From positions 1 to 55,277 of the forward strand of contig SLKG01000060.1 in the NCBI GenBank assembly GCA_007134735.1: 55,277 nucleotides of DNA, written 5' to 3'. The stretch comes from Kiritimatiellia bacterium. Lineage in GTDB: Bacteria; Verrucomicrobiota; Kiritimatiellia; SLAD01. This document shows positions 9,901 to 17,753 of this stretch, piece after piece (position 1 is the first letter of the stretch; every line of letters starts with the position of its first letter). The position numbers and the translations under genes were made by a program. Below the pieces are notes generated by a model. The model was not told where the DNA came from. It was given only the letters and a program-made list of their open reading frames with translations, and ran no database searches.

Positions 9901-10133
9901 TACGGAAGCGGCACCCAGGGAACACGATCGAGCAAGCGGATAATGAACCCCCACACGGGAGCCGTCTTGAAATACATCGGATCGATATCCGCATGCCATA
10001 CCAACATCGCCGCGGACGCCCCCGGAAACGCCCCACGCGCCATCGTCCACACATACACGCTCAACGCCGCCAACGCCAAGGCCGGCCCCGTCCATGATGA
10101 GCGCATCCACGACCGATCTGCTTCCCGCTGCAT
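6939..10133 (-). CDS. DUF2723-type membrane protein with a long C-terminal TPR domain
   Basis: 1064 aa. The N-terminal 400 residues carry about ten hydrophobic segments and match the DUF2723/PMT-like glycosyltransferase fold, with an early acidic loop after the first helix (AMLVWHADIDPMYF). Residues of about 420-560 look extracytoplasmic. From about 600 to 1050 there are roughly a dozen tetratricopeptide repeats (for example SAWHTLGLVLLRMDRLEEAAEALDQAL). Such proteins are predicted GT-C lipid-linked sugar transferases and are common in PVC and Bacteroidetes genomes; the substrate is unknown. The ATG is preceded by GGGAGAAG. It is probably transcribed alone, since a terminator-like hairpin and oppositely placed features bound it. 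Confidence 0.8.
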   Translation of the reverse strand: MQREADRSWMRSSWTGPALALAALSVYVWTMARGAFPGASAAMLVWHADIDPMYFKTAPVWGFIIRLLDRVPWVPLPYLANAFSAVCGALSVWLMYELVSRIPHDRTAEENHAHFNAAWVQGLSGMTAALFLAFSAPFWMVSNRAHPLSLSILMLLLATFLFLRFWGEGRARHLYPFVILYGIGTVEFTTFIMVGPIFAFALFVAMWRWRWLGFGPVTRVVLCYLAGLLLYVYAAWRFWNSPAADWAGMEHFFGTVWMIWRDQYQEIRRNMSQLGWLWIFMIAVLPWLIVMAPKKGIHERVARIGSYALHVLLAALAILLLYNFRLAPHRLLGPDRMLVTPYVLMASWAGYVAGYWFVVLFRRRREFHAHNTLQKRMQGVRRLLRGVYPAAVGAIMVAVIPVSLPDADGRAEKGVNRLAHELLDRMEGRTWLISDGVLDANVQLIAHERGIRLNILNPRMGRDAYYLRYVASFFEEPRLKNLANIGLLPAINEWFSMHPEIEQDLMILSAPDLWFSHEYYPVPQVMVFRGHRDSGAIDPEQIYAEHVEFWSALWRDAALETDNVYMKPYMRYGRRHLGKVANNLGVMLDELGRGDLAYDAYQWSRRLDDYNVSALLNLISLARREDDLEAAGYEAEFEELSASREFGLNVWNLSHHFGYVRVPEMHVGRGYAWAATGRPHIAAGELERAVALGEEGDRMDLLLAALYVAQKRPEEGEQALLRILERNPHNWQAMLGLAQITMARGDYDSARAYLGRLAGMDAPPIEIDVETALLDALTGHVDEARARLRQVVRTEPEHHRAWATLGMLALEEDDLDEFENAVNRLTRMGSVEPRIHYVLAQMYAASDRHDAAEAQLENLLKQQPDHIPALEWLLRYDRMHARKDRARERAEKLLRLDSGNFLANYIIGMIQYDAGHYLLAESSFRASLRRERNFAVLTDLAWLLQRRGLYEEALLLAREAVEMEPQQSSAWHTLGLVLLRMDRLEEAAEALDQALSLQPGNVYAKYYTALIYEKEGMIHEAIDLLDDVLLRGDPMLPEVQEDARTSLIRMRRAVTGSVRHNTGG

Positions 10134-10273
10134 CTCTTCTCCCGTTCTTAATACAAAGCTTTAACCCTGTAACCAACCGGCCTTTCACTCCATGTGAATC
10201 GAACCGGGGAAAGCACAACAGATGGAACCCGCACCTGTCTTCCGGACAGAGTACACGCAACCCTCGCCAAGAT

Positions 10274-10313
10274 CAAAAAGAAAGGGCATCCCGAAAGATG
10301 CCCTTACTTTTTA
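10274..10313. terminator. Bidirectional-looking intrinsic terminator after the PEP-CTERM gene
   Basis: A perfect 9-bp stem AAGGGCATC/GATGCCCTT with a 6-nt loop. It is flanked by a T-run on both strands (ACTTTTT on plus, CTTTTTGATC on minus). It lies 15 nt past the stop codon of the minus-strand PEP-CTERM gene and should end that transcript. Confidence 0.85.
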
Positions 10314-10327
10314 GAATGTGTTTCCGG

Positions 10328-10930
10328 TCACTGCTTGCGGTACCGGATGAACCGTCTTACACCCAGCATCACGACACCCAGCGCGAACATCAGAATCGTT
10401 CCCGGTTCCGGAATAATCATCGCCGTGGTTTGGATATATCCCATATTGAACGTTTGGGCTGTGCCCGGCTGAGGAGTATCAAGATCTATAATTTGCGGAG
10501 ATATCCCCGATACGGCATAATATGTTCCCACCGGCACATCACCAATTTCTGCCAGTGCCTCAAAATCCGTAAGCGGCATGTCCAGCGCAATGAAATACGC
10601 GTAGAGACCGACCGCAAAATCATCCGGCTGCTCCTCAGTCATAAAACTTGTCGTATATCGCCCACCCAAACCGGATCCCATGGCCCGATAAAAGAAATCG
10701 TTCCCGTAGCTCTCCTGCAGAAAATCCAAGGGATCAAAGTTGATGGTCTGATCCGGCGTCAGGTATGTCAGGATGGTCGCACCTGAAGGGATATTGACTC
10801 CCTCGGAATCCTGAAAGTTATTTGCATCCGATGTCCAACGAAATGACGTGACGGTTTGTGCGTACGCGCCCGTTGCCGCCATTCCCAGAACACATATCGC
10901 CGCTAGAACTACAGACATCTTCTTAGTCAT
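10328..10930 (-). CDS. Secreted protein with PEP-CTERM sorting signal (200 aa)
   Basis: An N-terminal signal peptide (VVLAAICVLGMAATGAYAQ) precedes a roughly 140-residue domain of unknown function. The protein ends in a textbook PEP-CTERM tail: the motif IPEPGTILMF, a single hydrophobic helix and the basic terminus RRFIRYRKQ. This tail is cut and re-anchored by an exosortase in exopolysaccharide-producing bacteria; none is encoded here. I prefer the second ATG (10930) because GAGGGAG lies 7 nt before it but only 2 nt before the track's ATG at 10936. The neighbouring minus-strand gene also encodes an exported protein, but the 50-nt gap carries its own ribosome-binding site. Confidence 0.9.
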   Translation of the reverse strand: MTKKMSVVLAAICVLGMAATGAYAQTVTSFRWTSDANNFQDSEGVNIPSGATILTYLTPDQTINFDPLDFLQESYGNDFFYRAMGSGLGGRYTTSFMTEEQPDDFAVGLYAYFIALDMPLTDFEALAEIGDVPVGTYYAVSGISPQIIDLDTPQPGTAQTFNMGYIQTTAMIIPEPGTILMFALGVVMLGVRRFIRYRKQ

Positions 10931-10981
10931 TATCATACTCCCTCTTGAATTAGCCGTATTGACGTATTTCTGATGAAATAA

Positions 10982-11686
10982 TTATGGCCAATCGTACGGT
11001 TTTACTTGTTCCCAAACGGTGGCACTCCCGGATTCATACCAATAACCGCGACCCGGTTGCAAGATAATATCGACGGGCAGGAAATCATCGTCCAACCAAC
11101 CGTCTTCATCATAAAAGGTAAACGTATGATACCTTCTCCCTTCCGCATCCCATACATGAATTTCATCAAGGTCCAACGGGTTCACGCCGGAACGCACATC
11201 GTTGATACTCAATTCGGCAGGATAGGCAAAACTGAACAATCGAAGCCCTTCAGGAACAACAACCGTGTTCGTGGGGGCAAGGTCGTCTCCCGGCACTTCG
11301 CCCATCACAAAAATGGTTTGATTGGTTGACCCTGCAGGTAAATCGACCCAGAAGGCATCGCCCCGCTCTAGAACCGTATCACCGGCAGGAAGGAAATCAT
11401 CATCCAACCAACCGTCACCGTCATAATAGGTATAAGGAGTGTAGCCGGGACCTTGCTGAAACACAAAGACCACGGTGTTGTCGGGTAAATCCGTCCCGAA
11501 AATATCGTCCAGAGTCTGAGCGCTCTGATCAAGATTTACGAACGGGGTGGATACCAGTTCCAGGCGTTCACCGGGTATCTCTACTTTTACATACCCGACC
11601 GCATTCTTACTGCGTACCTCCGCATGCGAAATGGCCACGCCCAGAACGAGGATGAACGCAGAGACAAGAACGATTGATTTCTTCAT
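10982..11686 (-). CDS. Exported protein with an internal duplication, unknown function (234 aa)
   Basis: The signal peptide is MKKSIVLVSAFILVLGVAISHA. The mature part opens with the phrase NAVGYVKVEIPGERLELVSTPF, which I associate with a family of exported proteins in Kiritimatiellota and Lentisphaerota. Two copies of a module with the shared core DGWLDDDFLP follow at about residues 90-125 and 190-225. The first is followed by a 'RGDAFWVDLPAG' segment and the second by 'PGRGYWYESGS'. The duplication is still evident in the DNA. The start at 11686 has GGAG 10 nt upstream; the track's extra ten residues lack signal-peptide character. No enzymatic motif is seen. Confidence 0.75.
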   Translation of the reverse strand: MKKSIVLVSAFILVLGVAISHAEVRSKNAVGYVKVEIPGERLELVSTPFVNLDQSAQTLDDIFGTDLPDNTVVFVFQQGPGYTPYTYYDGDGWLDDDFLPAGDTVLERGDAFWVDLPAGSTNQTIFVMGEVPGDDLAPTNTVVVPEGLRLFSFAYPAELSINDVRSGVNPLDLDEIHVWDAEGRRYHTFTFYDEDGWLDDDFLPVDIILQPGRGYWYESGSATVWEQVKPYDWP

Positions 11687-11997
11687 GATGCTATGGCTCC
11701 AATTTATTGATGGCACAATTTAAACGACAATCCCTTAATCTGTAAAGAGAAAAACGTTTACTTTCTACTCGCCCTTTACTCCTGATATATACACACCATC
11801 CGTACATAATTTATACCCGCATGCCTGAAGGATGTCAAGTATTCGGAGGCCTAATTCAAGCGTTTCACCAGATTCGGCCCCTTCCCCTATTTCGGCTCTT
11901 TTCGCCTATTTAAAAGGGATTGGCCGTGGGATTCCTGCTTCTGTTTCCCAATCTCATCTTGCGACCTTCCTGCCCTTTGTATACCCTGCGTTTCTCT
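11687..11997. promoter_or_regulatory. AT-rich divergent intergenic region
   Basis: About 310 nt between divergently transcribed genes, much richer in A+T than its surroundings. For the minus gene a promoter-like TTTACA, 17-nt spacer and TTAAAT lies at about 11720-11750. For the plus methyltransferase, TTGCGA (11959), a 17-nt spacer and TACCCT precede the ATG by 10 nt. No ORF or RNA gene is evident. Confidence 0.45.
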
Positions 11998-13017
11998 ATG
12001 ACTCACAACCCGAAATCGACAGGCAATCCGTGGCATATGGGCCGGCTGATGGATCTGGCCACCGGCTACTGGAAATCGGCCGTTCTTTCGGCTGCCGTGC
12101 AACTTGACCTTTTCGAGGCCATCACAGAAACCGGGTCACGTTCCGGGGAACTCGCGGATCGCCTGGGTGTTTCTTCCGAATACGCCGCCGATCTGCTGGA
12201 TGCGCTCACCGCCTTGGAGCTTCTGATCAAATCCGGTGATTCATACCGATTGAACCCGGATGCCCGGAACTTGTTAAGCCGATCCAGCCCGTCCTGTGTT
12301 CTGGACGCGCTTCGTTTTAACATCGATCTCTACCCGCTTTGGGGCCGGCTCGCCGAATGTGTTCAGACGGGGCGTCCCGTTGTGCCTCCCGGCGCGCATC
12401 TTGGCGACGACCCGGAACGCACACGCCGCTTCGTACTCGGTATGCACAGTCGCGCGGTCGCCATGGCGCCCGCGATTCTGCCGCACCTGGATCTTACCGG
12501 CGCGGATACCGTGCTGGACGTGGCGTCCGGGCCCGGCACCTTCAGCCGCCTGCTCGCCGAAAAGTATACCCGAATCCAGGTCACCCAATCCGATCTTCCG
12601 CCCGTGTTGGAGACCGCGCGCGAACTCACGAAGGAAAGCCCTGCCGCATCACGAATCACGTTCCATCCGGCGGACTACCGGAAGGATGCCCTGCCCACCG
12701 GATTCGATACGGCTTTGCTCATCGGCGCCATCCACCAGGAGGATCACGCGACCGCGGGCGCTGTGTTTGGATCAATCCGCAAAACGCTGAAACCGGGCGG
12801 GACGTTCTATGTGGTCGATATGATGTTGAACCGGGACCGAACCGGTCCACTGTTTTCCAATCTCTTCTCCCTGAACATGCGCCTGACGAGCCCGCGCGGT
12901 CGCGTGTTCTCGGACATGGAACTGATTCACCTGCTTGAACAGTCCGGATTTGGCCACGTCGAGTGCCGGCGGCAGGAACACGCGCCGTATTGGATTATCC
13001 GGGCCGAACAACCGTAA
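11998..13017 (+). CDS. SAM-dependent methyltransferase with winged-helix dimerisation domain (O-methyltransferase type)
   Basis: 339 aa. Residues 15-90 form a winged-helix dimerisation domain (LDLFEAITETGSRSGELADRLGV). The Rossmann methyltransferase domain carries SAM motif I VLDVASGPGTFSRLLA at about 170-185, the acidic post-II region and the late motif LKPGGTFYVVD. This order is that of the hydroxyneurosporene/caffeate O-methyltransferase superfamily; the acceptor substrate is unknown. I start at the ATG in MTHNPKSTG rather than 26 codons upstream, because that stretch is hydrophobic, poorly coding and lies in the promoter region. No Shine-Dalgarno is visible and a -10-like box is very close, so the mRNA may be leaderless. 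The gene stands alone on this strand. Confidence 0.85.
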   Translation: MTHNPKSTGNPWHMGRLMDLATGYWKSAVLSAAVQLDLFEAITETGSRSGELADRLGVSSEYAADLLDALTALELLIKSGDSYRLNPDARNLLSRSSPSCVLDALRFNIDLYPLWGRLAECVQTGRPVVPPGAHLGDDPERTRRFVLGMHSRAVAMAPAILPHLDLTGADTVLDVASGPGTFSRLLAEKYTRIQVTQSDLPPVLETARELTKESPAASRITFHPADYRKDALPTGFDTALLIGAIHQEDHATAGAVFGSIRKTLKPGGTFYVVDMMLNRDRTGPLFSNLFSLNMRLTSPRGRVFSDMELIHLLEQSGFGHVECRRQEHAPYWIIRAEQP

Positions 13018-13021
13018 CCGG

Positions 13022-13037
13022 GCCGGTGTGTACCGGC
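13022..13037. terminator. Short hairpin between convergent genes
   Basis: GCCGGT-GTGT-ACCGGC forms a perfect 6-bp stem in the 28-nt gap between the convergent methyltransferase and comEC stop codons, followed on plus by ACGCTTTATT. It is a possible shared terminator, with a poor T-run. Confidence 0.4.
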
Positions 13038-13045
13038 ACGCTTTA

Positions 13046-16000
13046 TTACAGTCCGATGGCCAGATCGGAAACCGCATCTTCCTCTCCGCCGCGCGCGCGA
13101 TTGCGCTCCGCCTGGGTCTCCAGCGTGAAGGATACGCCGTCGGAATGAATCAGCACGGCGAGATCGCGGTCCGTACTCAGGCAGGCTTCCTCGCCCAGCC
13201 GGTCCGCGTAATAACGCCATGTAATTTCGTATAGATTGACCGCCGTGCGCCCGGCATCGCCCAGCACGGGGCGCGGGTTGCCGAACTCGAAGATGACGCG
13301 CTCCGGCTGCACCCGGTCAAGCAAAGGTTCCGTGTACTCTTCCAAGGCCCGGATTACACGAAACCGCGGCGGACGCTCTTCCCGGCCCGGCCATGCCGCT
13401 CCCTGATGCGGCACCACCAGGATATTCGCGCGCAAGGCTTCGGCATCCCATTGTTCCGCCAACAACCGCTGCCCTTCGTACGCCAGCGGTCCGGGAACCA
13501 GCAGGGCAAAATCGCCGTACACCACACGCAACACCAACGACCCGTTTTCGATGGGAAACGCCTGCGGAATTTCCGCCGGGGGTCCGAGCACTTCGATCCG
13601 GAACGGTTTACCCTCGTGTTCTTCTTCAAACAATACGGCGCCCGACTGTACGGCGCGCACGTGCGTGGCCCAGCCCGCCCACCGGTTGACCGGACTGTCG
13701 TCCCGCCGTTCCAGCGCCTTTGACAACGACGAACGCAGGGGCCATTCATGATGCCGAACCAGCTCGTTGTACATGGTTTCGAGCCGTTCCGGCTCATAGG
13801 CCGCAAGTTGCCGGGGCTCCGCCAGGCGCGCGGTGAATTCCTCAAAGGTCATATCCGAAGACAGATCCGCCAGCATCGGGGGAACATATACGCGGGGAGC
13901 GCGCGCGTGCTCCAAGACGTAGGCGGCGCCCGCCGCGCGTTCGGGCAGGGGCGACGTCAGGATCAAACCGTCAAGATGCCGCTGACGTGTATGCGAGAGG
14001 AACGGCAGAATCGTGCGCACGGCCTCGTTCCGCCGGCCGCGCTCGTGCTCGACGAATCCCGTATCAATGAGAATGCGTTGGCCGCCGGGCGACTCGACCA
14101 GGATGGCGCTCCCGTATCCCACCGACAACACGGTGACGTGCAAGCCGGGCGGTCGCGTATCGAGCGCCCGCGCCACCCAAACCGGCGTGCTGACGACCAG
14201 CGCCAGCGCGCCCAACACCAGCACGGGGGCCGCGCGGTTCCGCCACCCGAATTTCGCGCACGCATCGCACACACGACGCCACAAGGGCCGGTGCCACACA
14301 AAGGCGCCGATGAACAGGTAGTACACCACGATCTCCGTCACGCGGGGACGCCGCACAAACGGATACGGAAAGACCAGCGTACTGACATGCGCCAGCCAGA
14401 GAAAGATCGAGGTGAAGATCCAGTTGGCCGCATTGATTACCAGCGCGATGAAGGGGCCGATGAAGGGCAATAATCCCAACAGGCCCGCAATGGCGGCAAG
14501 CTGCAATACCACGCCGATCAACGGGATGGCCAGCAGGTTCGCGTACGCCCCGGCAAACGGCCACCGGTTGAAATAATAGGCCGACAGCGGAAGCATCATG
14601 CCGACCTGGATGGCAAACTGCGCAGCGACAAACGTGTTCACGGATTCGGGCATGTTCGCAAACGAGAACCCGCGGCTGATCCCCAGCCCCCGGGCCTCCA
14701 GCCGGCCCGCCGCATGAAACGCCACCAGGCACAACAGCGCCCATGGCAACAGAAACAACGGCGTCATGAGCAGGGCCCAATGACGAATGCCGATGAGGGT
14801 CGTCGCGATCACGATCAGAATGACCGCGGCAAAGCGGTTTCCGCGCAGGCGGCACAACTGTTCATGTACCGGCACGGTGATCAGGGCCAGCGAAAGGATC
14901 GCGCCGAACGATAGCGTGAACGAAGGATCCACCACCACAAGAGGATTGTGCAACAGGATCAGAAACGCCGCCACCGGCACGCCGATCAACACCGATGACC
15001 GCAGGCCCCGGTCCATGTAGGCCCACGTCAGCAGAAACAGGCTGTTCATAATCACCGCACGCAAGGTGGACGGACGCGCACCGGTAATGATGGCAAACAC
15101 GACCAGCGCAAAAATCACGCCCGGCACATACACCTGGCGCGGAAAACGCGCCATGGTGAAAATGGCCATGAACATGACCGTTAGAATGGTGACGTGCAGG
15201 CCCGAAACCGCCAGAACATGGTTCACGCCCGAAGACCGGAAATCGTCGACAATCTGCGCTTCGCTTTTCCCCAGTCCGACCCGGCGCGCCCAGGCGGGTT
15301 CCTCCCGGCCCTCCCACGGGTCCGACGCCATGTAGGGCGCGCCCTGCAAGCCGTACCGCAAACCAAGGGTAACCCCGCCCAGGAAGGCCGATTGCGGATA
15401 GGGCATGGTGGCCTTGAACAGACGCAATACCCGGTCGCGCAATCCGAGCGAAAAACCGACGAGCGGGTTGCCGGTCCGCACTTCGCCGTCTTCGGGCGCC
15501 ACGATATGAACAGGCGGCGGTTGGCCGCGCGGCTGGAAAGGACTCATGAGTCCGTAGATATTGTAGTTCTGCATGAACCGCCGCGCATTGAAGCCGCCCG
15601 GATTGGCCTCGGCACGCGCCACCGTGAGTTCGCCCCGGATCTGCACGTCCGCGCCATACGCCTCCGTACGGGCCAATGCGTCGTAGCCGTCCATGCCGGG
15701 GTGAATGGTGACCTGGATGTCGCCGCCCTCAACCCGATAGAACGGTCCCCCGGCTGGAAACTGGATGAACTGCGGCGTAACCGGCAACACGGTCTTGAAG
15801 TCGTACACGCGTGGATCGCCGGTGATCCGGCCCAGCACGGTAACCGGCGACTGCGCCCGGCGGGGACGCACAAACGTTCCGATATGATTCGAAATGCGGT
15901 GTACCGTGATAACGCCCTGTTCCGGGCCGTCCAGCCATTCGATGCCCGTGATCCGGGAAAAAGGCTGTTCCATCACATAATCGGTTCCAACGGGATCGTC

Positions 16001-16546
16001 CGCCTTCAGGGTAATCACCTCGCTGGTCAACGGCATACGGACCACGCGAAACATCCAGCGGCCTTCGGTATCCAGCCGGCACACATCCTGTTCGTTACGG
16101 ACCGGAACGCGCGCGTCGAGTTCGCCCCGAATACGGAGCCGGATGTCGCGGTCCAGTTCGGTATTCGTGGTCAAACGCAACCGGCTGATGTCCGGCAAGG
16201 GCGTGTGTTGATGGAACACGCGCGTCCCTCCATCGATCCGGATCTCCCCGAGCCGCATATCGGGCACGGTATCGGAACTGATATACCGGGTGTATCCCAG
16301 AAATACCGCGGAAAGACACAAGGCCCCGGCCAGCCAGAGGTTCAGGCCGGAAAACCCGGCGCGCTCCGCAACCCGGTCGCCGGACCACCAACCGCGCATC
16401 AACAGGATGGCCGCTACGGCCATGGCAACCCCGGTAACCGCCCTCAATCCAATCAGCCAGGACGGGTCGACGGGGAACAGCATCGCCAGGACCAAGCCGG
16501 CAATATACAGGTAACAGAAACCGATAAGCTTATTCTGGGAAATCAT
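13046..16546 (-). CDS. comEC: ComEC/Rec2 family DNA-uptake channel
   Basis: 1166 aa, long for the family. The order is two to three N-terminal helices, an extracytoplasmic OB-like DUF4131 domain (about 90-340), then the Competence transmembrane block with the diagnostic GVNHVLAVSGLHVTIL at about 450 and roughly ten helices. The C-terminal metallo-beta-lactamase-like domain (about 790-1130) starts HVTVLSVGYGSAILVESPGGQRILIDTG. In that domain the usual zinc-ligand HxHxDH motif is not evident (LSHTRQRHLDGLILTSP), so it may be degenerate. ComEC conducts single-stranded DNA across the inner membrane during transformation. The ATG at 16546, with AGGCGGGA upstream, gives a normal N-terminus; the track's extra 24 residues overlap the preceding small gene. 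It is last in a co-directional run of five genes. Confidence 0.93.
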   Translation of the reverse strand: MISQNKLIGFCYLYIAGLVLAMLFPVDPSWLIGLRAVTGVAMAVAAILLMRGWWSGDRVAERAGFSGLNLWLAGALCLSAVFLGYTRYISSDTVPDMRLGEIRIDGGTRVFHQHTPLPDISRLRLTTNTELDRDIRLRIRGELDARVPVRNEQDVCRLDTEGRWMFRVVRMPLTSEVITLKADDPVGTDYVMEQPFSRITGIEWLDGPEQGVITVHRISNHIGTFVRPRRAQSPVTVLGRITGDPRVYDFKTVLPVTPQFIQFPAGGPFYRVEGGDIQVTIHPGMDGYDALARTEAYGADVQIRGELTVARAEANPGGFNARRFMQNYNIYGLMSPFQPRGQPPPVHIVAPEDGEVRTGNPLVGFSLGLRDRVLRLFKATMPYPQSAFLGGVTLGLRYGLQGAPYMASDPWEGREEPAWARRVGLGKSEAQIVDDFRSSGVNHVLAVSGLHVTILTVMFMAIFTMARFPRQVYVPGVIFALVVFAIITGARPSTLRAVIMNSLFLLTWAYMDRGLRSSVLIGVPVAAFLILLHNPLVVVDPSFTLSFGAILSLALITVPVHEQLCRLRGNRFAAVILIVIATTLIGIRHWALLMTPLFLLPWALLCLVAFHAAGRLEARGLGISRGFSFANMPESVNTFVAAQFAIQVGMMLPLSAYYFNRWPFAGAYANLLAIPLIGVVLQLAAIAGLLGLLPFIGPFIALVINAANWIFTSIFLWLAHVSTLVFPYPFVRRPRVTEIVVYYLFIGAFVWHRPLWRRVCDACAKFGWRNRAAPVLVLGALALVVSTPVWVARALDTRPPGLHVTVLSVGYGSAILVESPGGQRILIDTGFVEHERGRRNEAVRTILPFLSHTRQRHLDGLILTSPLPERAAGAAYVLEHARAPRVYVPPMLADLSSDMTFEEFTARLAEPRQLAAYEPERLETMYNELVRHHEWPLRSSLSKALERRDDSPVNRWAGWATHVRAVQSGAVLFEEEHEGKPFRIEVLGPPAEIPQAFPIENGSLVLRVVYGDFALLVPGPLAYEGQRLLAEQWDAEALRANILVVPHQGAAWPGREERPPRFRVIRALEEYTEPLLDRVQPERVIFEFGNPRPVLGDAGRTAVNLYEITWRYYADRLGEEACLSTDRDLAVLIHSDGVSFTLETQAERNRARGGEEDAVSDLAIGL

Positions 16547-16739
16547 GGTCCATCCCGCCTTCGTAGGTAACCTCGGGATAATAATCGATATTTGATTGCC
16601 AGAGCGGGGCTTGCTCAACCTCGCCCCGCATCATGGCCTGCGCCGTCTTGCGATAATCGGGATGAAACACCACGATCAGCAGTCCGAGCAGCATGGCGCC
16701 CGCCAGGATATACGCCAGCGCCTTGGATCCTCTCTCCAT
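16530..16739 (-). CDS. Small single-pass membrane protein (69 aa), unknown
   Basis: The start is at MERGSKALAYIL, one nucleotide after the preceding gene's stop. One hydrophobic helix (ALAYILAGAMLLGLLIVVF) is followed by a soluble tail of about 40 residues ending in acidic EGGMDHDFPE. The gene overlaps the start of comEC by 17 nt, so the three are almost certainly translated from one mRNA. I do not recognise the family. Confidence 0.65.
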   Translation of the reverse strand: MERGSKALAYILAGAMLLGLLIVVFHPDYRKTAQAMMRGEVEQAPLWQSNIDYYPEVTYEGGMDHDFPE

Positions 16740-16740
16740 C

Positions 16741-16968
16741 TCATTTATCCTTTCCCTGATCCTCGTCCAACCCGGATTTTCCACTCCGCAAGAGGACAAA
16801 GAACACAAAGAAAAAAGGCAGGCAAGGCAGAAGATACAACACACCTTCCTGCGTGTAAAAAATGCGTTGTTGACCGAATATCAACCACAGAAGATACCCC
16901 AACAATCCGGCTGTGTTCAACCAAAGAACCGCCAGGTGGAGACGGCGGTATGGATGGAGCGGGTTCAT
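16741..16968 (-). CDS. Small two-helix membrane protein (75 aa), unknown
   Basis: Starts at MNPLHPYRRLH with an ATGA overlap with the NERD gene stop. Two hydrophobic segments (LAVLWLNTAGLLGYLLWLIF and VLYLLPCLPFFFVFFVLL) are joined by a short loop and followed by a charged tail, GKSGLDEDQGKDK. The long ORF in the track is an upstream extension in a shadow frame of the NERD gene. No family is recognised; translational coupling on both sides supports it being a real gene. Confidence 0.65.
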   Translation of the reverse strand: MNPLHPYRRLHLAVLWLNTAGLLGYLLWLIFGQQRIFYTQEGVLYLLPCLPFFFVFFVLLRSGKSGLDEDQGKDK

Positions 16969-17720
16969 CCCTCCCCCACGAACAGGTTCAATGCCTTCGA
17001 TATCTCCTCTTCGCTGTAGGTCCGTTCCGTCTCCTTGTTCGCGATATACGCGACGGCGTCGTGAGGCTTCATCACCGGGATCGCATCCGTGTTCACGGTG
17101 AACGTGGTATACGGAGAGGTAAACACCAATATCCCGTACAGATCCGGCCAGTCGAGCCCTCCACGCCGCAACGCCCCGGACAGGAACTCGATATGCCGCC
17201 GCACCTGACGCAACGGATTGGATACACGAACGGGGTGATCGCCCGGTTTCCGGGTCTGGGTCCACCGGTCATCCTGCTCGCCGCCCTCGAGATGCCCGCG
17301 CCAGTTCTTGGTTTCGATCACACACAGCCCCCGGGGCGAAACCACCAGGTGATCGATCTGGGCCGACTGGCGCCCCATCCTCACCGTGATGTCGTTCAAT
17401 ACATAATGGGTATTATCCAGTTTTTCCGCGAGGGCCCGGGTCACCTGTGTCTCCCCGCGCAACCCGGCTTGAACCCGTTTTTCCTCCAGGCGGTTCTGGC
17501 GGATCTTCATGAAATGCCCCGCGAAGAAAATAGTAGCGGCCGCGCCCAGCCAGAAGACGCCGGCCTGCCCCCTCCAGAAATACAGCACGACGCCGGAAAC
17601 CAACAGGAATACCGCCAAAACGGCTTCAATACGAACAAGGCGGCTCAAGGTGTCCGTCTCCTTGAGCAACGCTTTTTGCTTGAGCGTCAGGGTGGATTCA
17701 TCGGTCAGTACACGCGCCAT
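16965..17720 (-). CDS. NERD-domain protein with N-terminal membrane anchor
   Basis: 251 aa. After a charged amphipathic start, two hydrophobic helices (AVLAVFLLVSGVVLYFW and AGVFWLGAAATIFFAGHF) anchor it. The NERD (nuclease-related) domain covers about 85-200, with the endonuclease-like pattern IDHLVVSPRGLCVIETKNWRG, whose D and ExK correspond to PD-(D/E)xK active-site positions. The C-terminus is YSEEEISKALNLFVGEG. NERD proteins are presumed DNA-processing enzymes, but few have been tested. It is followed by an ATGA overlap with a small membrane protein and, two genes on, by comEC, which makes a role in DNA uptake or processing at the membrane plausible but unproven. Confidence 0.88.
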   Translation of the reverse strand: MARVLTDESTLTLKQKALLKETDTLSRLVRIEAVLAVFLLVSGVVLYFWRGQAGVFWLGAAATIFFAGHFMKIRQNRLEEKRVQAGLRGETQVTRALAEKLDNTHYVLNDITVRMGRQSAQIDHLVVSPRGLCVIETKNWRGHLEGGEQDDRWTQTRKPGDHPVRVSNPLRQVRRHIEFLSGALRRGGLDWPDLYGILVFTSPYTTFTVNTDAIPVMKPHDAVAYIANKETERTYSEEEISKALNLFVGEG

Positions 17721-17753
17721 GAGTATCCTGTCTTCCGACTGTGAAACCTGTTG

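Noticed and set aside
15194-16570. 458-aa plus-strand ORF
   Set aside because: Antisense to comEC, no domain, low-complexity His/Arg/Gly composition typical of a reverse frame.
16741-17265. 174-aa version of the small membrane protein
   Set aside because: The first 99 residues are a shadow frame of the NERD gene; the coupled ATG at 16968 gives a coherent two-helix protein.
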